Source: Leptospira mayottensis 200901116 (GTDB taxonomy: Bacteria > Spirochaetota > Leptospiria > Leptospirales > Leptospiraceae). Taken from it: a stretch of DNA of 64,000 nucleotides. Location: assembly GCF_000306675.2 (NCBI RefSeq), contig NZ_CP024871.1:1535001-1599000 (forward strand). Direction: 5' to 3'. Position 1 is the stretch's first letter. The number at the start of each line of letters is the position of its first letter. This document shows, piece by piece, positions 53,808 to 62,673 of the stretch. Both the position numbers and the translations under genes were made by a program. Below the pieces are notes generated by a model. That model did not search any database. It was not told the origin of the DNA and saw only the letters and a list, made by a program, of their open reading frames with translations.

Positions 53808-55013
53808 ATGTCTAAACTTGCCATTCACGGTGGGCAACCCGTTCGAGAATCTTTTTTAGTATATGGTGCTCCCGATATTGGAGATGAAGAAATTCAGGCG
53901 GTCGTCAATTGTATAAAAACTGGCTGGCTCAGTACAGGACCGAATGTACAAAAATTTGAGGCTAATATTAAGAATTACACCGGTGCAAAACATGCTGTAG
54001 CTGCAAATAGTTGTACTGCTTTGCTTCATCTTAGTTTAATTGCTCATAATATAGGTCCGGGCGATGAAGTAATCACAACCCCTATGACCTTTGGTGCAAC
54101 AGTAAATGTGATAGAACATGTAGGTGCTAAACCGATTTTGGCAGATTTATTACCTAAAAGTTTTCATATTGATCCTCAATCTATAAGATCCAAAATTACA
54201 CCGAAGACTAAAGCTATCATGCCGGTTCATTATGCAGGTTCTCCCTGTCAAATGGATGAAATTAACGCGATTGCAAAAGAATATAACTTAGTAGTAATTG
54301 AAGATGCAGCGCATGCAATTGGTGCAAAATATAAGGGAACTTTGATCGGAGATGGTCAAAATCTTACTTCATTTAGTTTGTATGTGACGAAAAATATTGC
54401 TGCAGGAGAAGGAGGAGTCTTGACCACGAATAGTGATGAGCTTGCGGATAAAATTCGTATTTACGGACTCCATGGAATGAGTAGAGGTGCTTGGCAGCGT
54501 TATTCAAAAAATTCGCAAATTCATTATGATATAGTCGTTCCAGGATATAAATATAATATGCCTGATATGAATGCTGCAATGGCGATTGAACAGTTAAAAA
54601 AATTAGAAATTTTTACTAAAAAAAGAAAAGCGATCGCAGAGACTTACTTTGAGCATTTGGCTGACGAAAGTGGTCTTGAATTGCCTCATGCATTGATTGA
54701 ACAAAATGAAGGAGACCTATGCACTTGGCATATTTTTCCAATCTTGATTAATCCGGAAATTCTAAAGGGAAGTAGAGAAGAAATCATGACCGCCTTGATC
54801 CAAGAAAATATTGGTGTGGCGACCCATTATCGAGCTATTTATGAGCAACAGTTTTATAAGGAGAAATATGGCTTCGTCCCAAGTGATTTTCCTAATTGTG
54901 AAATGATCTCCAAGAGGATCTTTTCGATTCCATTGTCTACAGGTATGTCAACACAAGATATTGAGGATGTTGTAAATGGAATTAAAAAAGTATTCGGATA
55001 TTTTAAAAGATAG
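53808..55013 (+). CDS. DegT/DnrJ/EryC1 family sugar aminotransferase
   Basis: 401 residues from the ATG at 53808, which has AAGGAA seven bases upstream; the frame is open 12 codons earlier inside wbqC. PLP contacts: NSCTALLHLSLIAHN, D166 (VVIEDAAHAIGA) and Schiff-base lysine K195 in FSLYVTKNIAAGEGG; substrate-side MPDMNAAMAIEQL. Close in type to PseC/LegC and ArnB aminotransferases, which aminate UDP-4-keto-6-deoxy sugars. The required UDP-sugar dehydratase is not in this window. Confidence 0.87.
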   Translation: MSKLAIHGGQPVRESFLVYGAPDIGDEEIQAVVNCIKTGWLSTGPNVQKFEANIKNYTGAKHAVAANSCTALLHLSLIAHNIGPGDEVITTPMTFGATVNVIEHVGAKPILADLLPKSFHIDPQSIRSKITPKTKAIMPVHYAGSPCQMDEINAIAKEYNLVVIEDAAHAIGAKYKGTLIGDGQNLTSFSLYVTKNIAAGEGGVLTTNSDELADKIRIYGLHGMSRGAWQRYSKNSQIHYDIVVPGYKYNMPDMNAAMAIEQLKKLEIFTKKRKAIAETYFEHLADESGLELPHALIEQNEGDLCTWHIFPILINPEILKGSREEIMTALIQENIGVATHYRAIYEQQFYKEKYGFVPSDFPNCEMISKRIFSIPLSTGMSTQDIEDVVNGIKKVFGYFKR

Positions 55014-55015
55014 AA

Positions 55016-56722
55016 ATGATTCAAAAAGCGAATTATATACAGATTTTATTAGAATTTTTCTACCTTATTAAAAAGCATCCGATAAGCTCGTTTATCTTTT
55101 TGTTGGGAATATTACTTTCTGGAAGTGTTCAATTAATAGGGTTTGGTCTTATATATCCGGCTACGATGATGGCTTTAAACCATTCTCAAAGTAAAGAGCA
55201 AAATCCGATACTCAATAAGATAGAGTCAATTTTTACTCTTTTTGACATTCAATTTAATCTAACTAATGTAATCTTAGGAATTGTAATCTCCGTAATTTTT
55301 TCCTCTGCATTTCTACTTTTGGCTCAATACTATCAACATAATTTTTTAAGAAAATTAGATATAAAGTTACGAAGAGATTTTTTTCAAAAAGTTTTAAATT
55401 CTTCTTGGGGCGCTCTTTCGAAACTAAATCACGGAGAATTTGTAAGCATCGGAGCTCGTGAAATAGAAAATTATAAAATTCTAATAAAATATGATTTTAT
55501 GATTTTGGCTAACTTGATTAATCTTATCTTTTTTCTATTGTTTTCATTTTTAGTGGATTGGAGAGTGATTTCTGTAACCGTTGGGCTTGTAGCTTTAAAT
55601 TCTTTCATATTCTTTCCATTCTATAAAATTATAATGGCATTAGGTCAGAAAAATGTAAAAGAGTTTTCTTTATACAATTCTAATTTAATAGAAATAGCAA
55701 AAGCCTTCAAATACATTAAAACAAGTTCCAATGAAAATAAGGTTCTTTCTTATTTGGATCGATATATTGTTTCTCTTCCTAAGTTTTATTTTAAATCAAT
55801 GGTTCTTTCGGATTTCACGGCTAGATTTTCAGAGGTTTTGATTGTTATCACTTTTGCGTTTATTATTTATTTAAGTGTTGTGATATTTCATACACCCTTA
55901 GAAAATTTGACCGTAATTTTTGCGATCTTAATACGCACCTTGCCAGAAGTAAAGCTACTTACCGATAACATAAATAGGGCTGTTCACTCATCTGTTTCTA
56001 GAATTGCAATTGATTCAATGTTGGATACTATTTCTGCTTCTGAGTACGGAGTTAAACCTACTTCGTCTATTTCTTTGGAAAAAAATGAAATTAAGAATAT
56101 TTTATTAGATAATGTTAGGTTTGGATATAGTTCGGAGAATCTCCTTCTTAAGAATTTTAGCTTTGAATTTGAAAAAGGGAAGTTTTATGCAATTACTGGT
56201 CAGACCGGTGCAGGTAAATCGACTCTATTGGATTTAATCAGCGGAATTTTAAAGCCACTTTCTGGTAAAGTTAAAATAAATCAGGCTCCATTAGAATCTT
56301 ATGACATTAAAGAAATTCACAAGAGACTTGGGTATCTCACTCAGGAGAATTTAATTCTAAATGGATCTATTTACGAGAACTTAATATGGGGTATTGATAG
56401 AAACGTTTCCGAAAAGGAATTGGACGATGCTTTAGTATTGTCACAGACGAAAGAATTCATTTCGACGCGCAATATTCATGAAGAGTTGTTTCAAAGTGGT
56501 GCGAATTTATCTGGTGGCCAAAAACAAAGGATTTCAATTGCAAGAGTTCTACTTGGTAAATTTGATTTTATCTTAATGGACGAACCTACTTCTGCGTTGG
56601 ATGCGTCTACAGAGCAGCAATTTATGGAAAATTTGGCCAAGCTTAAGGGACAGATTGGATTGATTTATGTGACTCATAGAAAAGAAACATTAAAGTATGC
56701 GGATTCGATCATAGAATTTTAA
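55016..56722 (+). CDS. ABC transporter, fused permease and ATPase (MsbA/PglK-like)
   Basis: 568 residues, starting two bases after the aminotransferase. Five or six membrane helices lie in residues about 20-310 (FIFLLGILLSGSVQLIGFGL, LVIVITFAFIIYLSVVIF-type stretches), then an ATPase with Walker A GQTGAGKST (about 397), the LSGGQKQRISIA signature (about 500), Walker B FILMDEPTSALDAS and an H-loop THRKET. Half-transporters of this kind flip lipid-linked oligosaccharides (PglK) or lipids (MsbA). It is the only exporter seen and is likely to move glycan or a glycolipid of this locus across the inner membrane. Confidence 0.88.
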   Translation: MIQKANYIQILLEFFYLIKKHPISSFIFLLGILLSGSVQLIGFGLIYPATMMALNHSQSKEQNPILNKIESIFTLFDIQFNLTNVILGIVISVIFSSAFLLLAQYYQHNFLRKLDIKLRRDFFQKVLNSSWGALSKLNHGEFVSIGAREIENYKILIKYDFMILANLINLIFFLLFSFLVDWRVISVTVGLVALNSFIFFPFYKIIMALGQKNVKEFSLYNSNLIEIAKAFKYIKTSSNENKVLSYLDRYIVSLPKFYFKSMVLSDFTARFSEVLIVITFAFIIYLSVVIFHTPLENLTVIFAILIRTLPEVKLLTDNINRAVHSSVSRIAIDSMLDTISASEYGVKPTSSISLEKNEIKNILLDNVRFGYSSENLLLKNFSFEFEKGKFYAITGQTGAGKSTLLDLISGILKPLSGKVKINQAPLESYDIKEIHKRLGYLTQENLILNGSIYENLIWGIDRNVSEKELDDALVLSQTKEFISTRNIHEELFQSGANLSGGQKQRISIARVLLGKFDFILMDEPTSALDASTEQQFMENLAKLKGQIGLIYVTHRKETLKYADSIIEF

Positions 56723-56757
56723 ATAAAGAATCAATTATAATCGTTATGTAGGTGAAA

Positions 56758-57849
56758 ATGCAAATTACTGATAGACCTGAAATCCTAAAGCTAATGTTAG
56801 ACGAGTTAGAAAAAGCTCCTGATATCTATAAACCGACTAATTATTGGTATTTGCATCAGCAAGTTTTTATCAAAGAGCTAAATAAAATTGGCCTGAAAGA
56901 TTTTCGTAAAAGGAAATACTCAATTTTAGAAACATTTGGAGCAACAGATTTAGATTTTAAATATGGCCAAATCGATCTAAAAAGTAATAAATATTTTAAT
57001 AATCGGTATGTGAGATCGCTTCCTTTTTGGGATTCAGTTATTTCTTTCTTAAATAAGAAACTCAATCAGCATTTTCCGATCATACCACCATATAATATTA
57101 ACTTTATGGAATTAAAGGAGATTTTATATGAAAGAGTGGATTTACTCGCAAAATCCTCGAAAGCAAAACCTCTCAATTCTTTCTCAGCTTCTTTAATTGG
57201 AAACCCGGAAGATGTGTTTGTCGTAAGTGGCAAAAATTATACTTTAACTATTTTATACTATTATCTTCGTTATTTATTTTGTCAGAAAAATCTAAACCTC
57301 TCAAAAGTTAAAGTCATTGCAGAATTAGGATGTGGTTCCGGTAAACAAGTTGAGGTTTTGAAAAAGTTATATCCGGATGTTATTTTTTTATTATTTGATA
57401 TTCCGCCTCAGCTTTATGTTTCAGAGAGTTATTTGTCTTCTGTCTTCCCTAAGGATGTGGTGACTTTTAAAGAAACGTTGGATATGGAAACAATTGATTT
57501 TTCGAAAAAAGGAAAAATTTATTTTTTTGGGAATTGGAAGTTTCCAATTTTAAAGAATATGAAAATCGATTTGTTTTGGAACGCTGCCAGCTTTCAAGAA
57601 ATGGAGCCTGACATTGTTTCCAATTATCTAAGCATTGTAAATGAATCTGCTAATGCTGTTTTTTTACAACAATCAATGGAGGGAAAGGAGGAGGCCGCCA
57701 AAAAAGGCCAACATGGGGTATTAAAGGCGACAACGCTAAAAGATTATCAAAAGAATCTCAATCATTTCAAGCTTACAAATATAGAGGCATCTCTTACACC
57801 TTTTGGTACTCTAAATGGTTACAGCGATTCATTTTGGAAGCGCAAATGA
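56758..57849 (+). CDS. Putative sugar O-methyltransferase
   Basis: 363 residues from the ATG at 56758; GTG two codons earlier is an alternative. The C-terminal half has a SAM-binding motif IAELGCGSGKQVEVL, then FLLFDIPPQLYVSES and NAASFQEMEPD, matching the putative sugar O-methyltransferase family of polysaccharide loci. The N-terminal 140 residues are helical and without known motifs. It probably caps or modifies a sugar hydroxyl after or during assembly. The following gene starts 21 bases downstream. Confidence 0.78.
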   Translation: MQITDRPEILKLMLDELEKAPDIYKPTNYWYLHQQVFIKELNKIGLKDFRKRKYSILETFGATDLDFKYGQIDLKSNKYFNNRYVRSLPFWDSVISFLNKKLNQHFPIIPPYNINFMELKEILYERVDLLAKSSKAKPLNSFSASLIGNPEDVFVVSGKNYTLTILYYYLRYLFCQKNLNLSKVKVIAELGCGSGKQVEVLKKLYPDVIFLLFDIPPQLYVSESYLSSVFPKDVVTFKETLDMETIDFSKKGKIYFFGNWKFPILKNMKIDLFWNAASFQEMEPDIVSNYLSIVNESANAVFLQQSMEGKEEAAKKGQHGVLKATTLKDYQKNLNHFKLTNIEASLTPFGTLNGYSDSFWKRK

Positions 57850-57870
57850 TACTATTTAAAGCATAAACAA

Positions 57871-59640
57871 ATGAAGGATGCTCCTCGTTTATTAATTCTT
57901 ACTGGTCATTCCGAGCTTTGGCCAAAAATAAAAAAGGAAGAAGAACGTGCTTTGTATTTAGGACCGTGGTGTTTTAGTCGGAATCAATTTCGTAAATTTT
58001 TTGAACAAGATGATTTTGAAATGGTTCCTTCGCCTTATAAAGATTGGAAAGATGTTGAGCTACATTGGACTTATATATCTAAACTTCATGATAGACTAAT
58101 CATTTCTTTAAGTGAATATTTAAATGATCGATGTAATTTGCGAGAATCTGAGAAATTTTGGAAACTAAGAAGTTCTTATTGGCTTGTTCATTGGTTATGT
58201 TCTTACTATGATCGTTATTTAACTATAAAGAGTCTTAATGTTGAATATCCTTTAGTTGTAACTGTAGTGAATTATCATGGAGATTTAAAAGTAAAAAGTT
58301 GTGAAGATGCTTTAGAAAAACTAAAAGATCATGAATATAATTTGATTCTATATTCAGAATTACTAAATTTTTTAAAACCCCCTTCGATCGTTGTCAAAAA
58401 AGAAAGTGTTGAACTTTTCCGAGCTTTTCAAAAGCAAAAGCAAACTTTAAAATCTAAGGTACACTTTTTTTTGAATTATCAATTTTTTTTAGTTTTCTTT
58501 GGTCTTTTTTTCGGGGAATGTAAAGGGTTATCTTTTTTTTATAAAATTAGGCTTTCGCTTAAGAGCTTTTCGATTAAACGATTTTGGTCTGTTGTATTTA
58601 GGAAAATAAAAATACGGAAAAAAGAATTTAACTCTATAAATGCTCATAGAGAAATTAATTTCTCTGATTATTTTATTTCTAATAACGAATTCGAAAATTG
58701 TGTTTCTGAAAACATAATCAAACATATACCAGAATCGGTATTTACGAAAGAGCCTTCTTTTTCTGAAGAAGGCATATGGATTGGATTTGATATATATAAT
58801 TCTAAAAAGGCAGATTTGATTTCTAGATATACCTCTGGTAAAAATGGAAAATGGTATTCGGTTCAACATGGCGGAGGGTATGATCAATATTTAGTTTTTC
58901 CTCATGAAAAGATGGAATATGAGGTTAGTGATGGATTTATTTCTTGGGGTTGGTCTTCTCAGGATTCAAGTAAGTTTACATTCTTGCCATCGCCTTACTT
59001 GGTAAATCTTAGAAAAATGAATGCCAATCTTAGAAAAAAAAAACAGATTTTATATATTTCTACAGAACATTTTGCGTATTTTCTTCGATTGCACAGTACA
59101 CTTAGACCAGAGTCGCAGCTGTCTTATCTAAAAGAGCAAGCGAACTTTATTGCGAATTTGTCTGAAGAAGTAAGTAGAGATTTTGTATTTCGAGCATCGG
59201 TCCAATTTGGATGGAATAATTTAGAATATTTAAAGAGGGAGGATCGTTTACCTAAAACTATTTCTTCTATAAATGAAGATATTTTTTCTCGAATTCTTAA
59301 AGCAAGATTAATTGTGATTGACCATCTTGCGACTTCGTATATGGAGACTTTTGCCTTAAATATTCCGACTATCTTATATTTTAAAGAAGAAATGTTTGGA
59401 TATTCTGCTAAATTTAAACCTTATTTGATGAGTTTAAAAGAAGTTGGCATTTATCACGAAGATTCTTTTTCCGCTGCCCAATTTTTAAATGAAAATTATC
59501 ATAAAATTGAAGATTGGTGGGCTTCTGATGAAATTCAAAAGAGAATACAAGATTTCCTATCTGAATACGGCAGAGTTAATGAAAATTGGTTTGTTGCTTG
59601 GAAATCATTTAGTGATCAGTTGCTTCATCCTACTTTTTAG
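57871..59640 (+). CDS. LIC12162-family putative transferase
   Basis: 589 residues. The start LLILTGHSELWPKIK with EERALYLGPWCFSR fits the LIC12162 family, named from L. interrogans and found in polysaccharide clusters. The middle (about 190-270) is basic and aromatic, perhaps membrane-associated (FFLNYQFFLVFFGLFFG). The C-terminal half has a GT-B-like layout with WYSVQHGGGYDQY, SWGWSSQD and a loop ARLIVIDHLATSYMETFALNIP like the donor-binding loop in capsule transferases. The family has no proven reaction. It probably transfers a glycosyl or glycerol-type group. Confidence 0.8.
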   Translation: MKDAPRLLILTGHSELWPKIKKEEERALYLGPWCFSRNQFRKFFEQDDFEMVPSPYKDWKDVELHWTYISKLHDRLIISLSEYLNDRCNLRESEKFWKLRSSYWLVHWLCSYYDRYLTIKSLNVEYPLVVTVVNYHGDLKVKSCEDALEKLKDHEYNLILYSELLNFLKPPSIVVKKESVELFRAFQKQKQTLKSKVHFFLNYQFFLVFFGLFFGECKGLSFFYKIRLSLKSFSIKRFWSVVFRKIKIRKKEFNSINAHREINFSDYFISNNEFENCVSENIIKHIPESVFTKEPSFSEEGIWIGFDIYNSKKADLISRYTSGKNGKWYSVQHGGGYDQYLVFPHEKMEYEVSDGFISWGWSSQDSSKFTFLPSPYLVNLRKMNANLRKKKQILYISTEHFAYFLRLHSTLRPESQLSYLKEQANFIANLSEEVSRDFVFRASVQFGWNNLEYLKREDRLPKTISSINEDIFSRILKARLIVIDHLATSYMETFALNIPTILYFKEEMFGYSAKFKPYLMSLKEVGIYHEDSFSAAQFLNENYHKIEDWWASDEIQKRIQDFLSEYGRVNENWFVAWKSFSDQLLHPTF

Positions 59641-59657
59641 ATCTTTTACATATTCTA

Positions 59658-60317
59658 ATGCGAATAATTGAATTTTATAATAAAAAAGATTTTTTGAGCG
59701 ATTGTTTGGGTAAAATCAAGGAAATTTCCGATTATAAAATCCAAAATAATGGTGCGTTTCATATAGTTCTGACCGGTGGAGATACGGCTCAACTCCTTTA
59801 TTCTGAATTGAAACATTTAAAAACAGATTGGTCTAAGTGGTTTTTTTATTTTGGAGATGAGAGATGTGTACCAGAAGACCACGTCGATTCGAATAGTCTA
59901 ATGGTTCAAAAAAGTCTATTTGAATTTCTTCCTGTGAATGAGAAACAAATCTTTAAAATTCTGGGTCATCTTGGAGCAAAACAAGGTGCTTTGGAGTATT
60001 CAAAATCTATTCAATTGATTCCTTCTTTTGATTTGGTCCTTTTGGGACTAGGTGAGGATGGCCACATTGCGAGCTTATTTCCAGGTATGAATTTGTCTGA
60101 AGAAAAGGATACAATTGAAATTTACGACTCCCCTAAGCCTCCAAAAGAGAGAATAAGTTTGTCTTTAAGAAAAATTAATTCATCAGATTGTATTTTAATT
60201 ATCGCAAAAGGAAGAAAGAAAAAGAAGATCATTGAAAGAATCAAGATGGGGGAAACTCTACCAGTTACTTCTCTTTTTCCTAAAAAGTCAATTGAACTCT
60301 GTTATTTTTACGACTGA
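59658..60317 (+). CDS. pgl: 6-phosphogluconolactonase-type hydrolase
   Basis: 219 residues of the NagB/6-phosphogluconolactonase superfamily. VLTGGDTAQLLYSEL, FYFGDERCVPEDHVDSNS and LLGLGEDGHIASLFPG are the three signatures of 6-phosphogluconolactonase, which opens 6-phosphogluconolactone in the pentose phosphate pathway. Position inside a polysaccharide locus is unusual: it may supply pentose or heptose phosphates (a GmhA-like isomerase follows 0.9 kb later) or use another sugar lactone. It begins 17 bases after the LIC12162-family gene. Confidence 0.82.
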   Translation: MRIIEFYNKKDFLSDCLGKIKEISDYKIQNNGAFHIVLTGGDTAQLLYSELKHLKTDWSKWFFYFGDERCVPEDHVDSNSLMVQKSLFEFLPVNEKQIFKILGHLGAKQGALEYSKSIQLIPSFDLVLLGLGEDGHIASLFPGMNLSEEKDTIEIYDSPKPPKERISLSLRKINSSDCILIIAKGRKKKKIIERIKMGETLPVTSLFPKKSIELCYFYD

Positions 60318-60347
60318 CCGCTTTCGTTAAATAGAAAGGATTTTTAA

Positions 60348-61190
60348 ATGAAAAGGATTGTGAAAAATTATATTATTAAAATAGCTTCTTTTATTATTTT
60401 TCTCTTGAGAAAAACATCAATTGGAAGATTTATTTTGGAAGTTGTCATCCATAATTTGATGAATCACGTGATCGAAGTCGATCACAAAGGAAAGATGTTC
60501 TTTACTGCTCCGAATGACCTAAACCGATTTAGGGCATCGACGTTTTCCATTAAAGAACCAGATACTTTGGAGTGGATCGATCAAATATCGGAAAACGCTG
60601 TGTTTTGGGATATAGGTGCGAACGTCGGTTTATATTCCATCTATGCCGCGAAACAAAAGAATGCAAAGGTTTTTTCTTTCGAACCTTCTGTTTTTAACTT
60701 AGAACTGCTTGCAAGGAACGTCTTTTTAAATCGTGTCTCGGATCAAGTCGTTATCGTTCCTTTGCCTTTGTCGGATCGACTTTCAATCAATAAGTTGCGG
60801 ATGACAAGTATGGAATGGGGAGGTGCTCTTTCTTCTTTTGGAGAATTGTTTGGTCATGACGGTAAGCCTTTGGGCCGAGTTTTCGAATACTCCTTGATCG
60901 GTCTGTCGATGGAAAATGCAATTCACGAATTGAGTATTCCTGCACCTGATTATATCAAAATGGATGTGGATGGAATCGAACATATTATCTTGAAGGGCGG
61001 GAGAAAAATTCTCAAGACAGTCAAAGAAATCCTGGTTGAGATCAACGAGGATTTTAATGAACAATATAAAATGAGTCGAACCATCTTAGAAGCAGCAGAT
61101 TTCGTTTTAAAAAATAAAAAAGGTTCCTCAATTTCGAATACGGGCTCGTTTCAAAATACGTACAATCAAATTTGGATTCGAAGACATTGA
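60348..61190 (+). CDS. FkbM-family methyltransferase
   Basis: 280 residues. The SAM motif is FWDIGANVGLYSIYAAK, followed by FSFEPSVFNLELLARN and IKMDVDGIEHIILKGG, the three markers of FkbM methyltransferases. A basic hydrophobic N-terminus (about 1-30) suggests membrane association. FkbM proteins methylate hydroxyls of polyketides and glycans; here it likely decorates a sugar. It is of slightly higher GC than the preceding genes and separated by 30 and 54 bases from its neighbours. Confidence 0.83.
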   Translation: MKRIVKNYIIKIASFIIFLLRKTSIGRFILEVVIHNLMNHVIEVDHKGKMFFTAPNDLNRFRASTFSIKEPDTLEWIDQISENAVFWDIGANVGLYSIYAAKQKNAKVFSFEPSVFNLELLARNVFLNRVSDQVVIVPLPLSDRLSINKLRMTSMEWGGALSSFGELFGHDGKPLGRVFEYSLIGLSMENAIHELSIPAPDYIKMDVDGIEHIILKGGRKILKTVKEILVEINEDFNEQYKMSRTILEAADFVLKNKKGSSISNTGSFQNTYNQIWIRRH

Positions 61191-61244
61191 GTGTCACCGT
61201 GTATTTTGTTTTAGCAATTAACTCTAAAAAAGGCAAATAAAGTT

Positions 61245-61880
61245 ATGAATCTATTGGAAACAGCAAAGAGTTTTTCAAAAACATTTCAACAAGAATCCAT
61301 TGAAGCGATTCAAAATTTGGATTTAGAAGCGATTGCACAGGTTGCGGTTACTCTGTATGAAGCGAAAGAAAACGGTAAGAACATATTTTTTTTCGGCAAT
61401 GGAGGAAGCCATGGAATTGCATCTCATTTAGCCTGTGATTTTGGCAAAGGAACTAAAAACTTATCCAAGACGAATCAAAAGTATTATAAAGTTTTCGGAT
61501 TGGATAACGCAGCCTGGCTCACCGCTCAAGCGAACGACGGCAAGGAACCATTTATTCTTGGAAACTATCCAGGAACTTATACGCACGGGTATGACGGAGT
61601 TTTTGTTGGACAAATGGAAAATTTCATCAATCCCGGAGACATCGCGTTCGGCATTTCCAGTTCAGGGAATAGTTCCAATGTGATTAACGCATTGTTATTC
61701 GCTAAAGAGAAAGGCGCTAAAACGATCGCAATGGTCGGCTTTGACGGAGGACAGGCGTTAAAGACCGCAGATATGGTATTATTTGTACCTTCTGCAAAAG
61801 GGAAGTATGGAATTGTAGAAGGAGTTCATGAGGTTATTCATCATTTGCTCTATGAGTTTGCGGTTTTGTTAGAAAAATAA
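61245..61880 (+). CDS. SIS-domain sugar phosphate isomerase, GmhA-like
   Basis: 211 residues of one SIS domain. FFFGNGGSHGIASHLACDFGKG is the GmhA-type phosphate-binding start, and GISSSGNSSNVINALLFAKEKG the second phosphate loop; a histidine-rich VEGVHEVIHHLLYEF near the C-terminus matches the metal or catalytic His region of GmhA. GmhA converts sedoheptulose 7-phosphate to heptose 7-phosphate; sister enzymes act on other ketose phosphates. It starts the cassette isomerase-aldolase-cytidylyltransferase-oxidoreductase; the aldolase gene begins one base after its stop. Confidence 0.78.
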   Translation: MNLLETAKSFSKTFQQESIEAIQNLDLEAIAQVAVTLYEAKENGKNIFFFGNGGSHGIASHLACDFGKGTKNLSKTNQKYYKVFGLDNAAWLTAQANDGKEPFILGNYPGTYTHGYDGVFVGQMENFINPGDIAFGISSSGNSSNVINALLFAKEKGAKTIAMVGFDGGQALKTADMVLFVPSAKGKYGIVEGVHEVIHHLLYEFAVLLEK

Positions 61881-61881
61881 T

Positions 61882-62637
61882 ATGAATTCAGTGAAGGAAA
61901 AACTTAAGTCTGGCGGATTTACGATTGGATCTTGGATGCAAATTCCAAATACTTCGATTGCGGAAATCTTAGGAAGTGCTGGTTTTGATTGGATTGCTTT
62001 GGATTTAGAACATGGTGTTTTTGGTCTGGATCTTCTTCCTGACATTTTTAGGGCGATCAAAATCGGCGGAAGTTTGCCCTTTGCACGAGTTGCTCAGAAT
62101 CATTTGAAGGATATCAAACAGGCTTTGGATGCAGGTGCTAAAGGTATTGTCGTACCTATGATAGAAACTGCAGAACAAGTGGAAGATTTTCTGAAATGGA
62201 GTAGTTATCCTCCGGATGGAACGAGAGGAGTGGGCTATTCAAATGCAAATCTATTTGGAAAATACTTCGATTCCGATTCGAAAAAGACTAATTCTGATTT
62301 AGTTCGTGTGATTCAAATCGAAAATATCAAAGCTATCCAACAAATCGATTCGATTCTTTCTATAAAAGGAATCGATGCCATGATGATCGGTCCCTACGAT
62401 TTGTCGGGTTCGATGGGATTGACGGGCCAATTTGAACATCCCGATTTTTTAGCTGCCATTGAAGCTTTGAAAAAAGCGGCAGAAAGAAATGGAATTCCTC
62501 TTGGAACACATGTGATTCAAGCAGATTTTCAAAAAGTAAAAGATGAGATTCAAGCTGGTAAGAAATTTATTGCCTATTCTACGGATGCGATTATGTTAAA
62601 TACGCAGGCAAGCTTGAATTTTAAAGAATTAAAATAG
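61882..62637 (+). CDS. HpcH/HpaI-family class II pyruvate aldolase
   Basis: 251 residues. GSWMQIPNTSIAEILGSAGF, FDWIALDLEHGVF, RVAQN, GAKGIVVPMIETAEQ, QIENIKAI and MMIGPYDLSGSMG are the ordered family motifs; E and D in IQIENIKA and IGPYDLS bind the metal. Family members join or split pyruvate and an aldehyde to give 2-keto-3-deoxy acids. Its place between a sugar phosphate isomerase and a CMP-sugar acid transferase suggests it builds a 3-deoxy-ulosonic acid from pyruvate instead of phosphoenolpyruvate. That reading is inference. Confidence 0.84.
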   Translation: MNSVKEKLKSGGFTIGSWMQIPNTSIAEILGSAGFDWIALDLEHGVFGLDLLPDIFRAIKIGGSLPFARVAQNHLKDIKQALDAGAKGIVVPMIETAEQVEDFLKWSSYPPDGTRGVGYSNANLFGKYFDSDSKKTNSDLVRVIQIENIKAIQQIDSILSIKGIDAMMIGPYDLSGSMGLTGQFEHPDFLAAIEALKKAAERNGIPLGTHVIQADFQKVKDEIQAGKKFIAYSTDAIMLNTQASLNFKELK

Positions 62638-62673
62638 TTTAAAATTATTAATTACTGATTTTAGAATAAAGAT

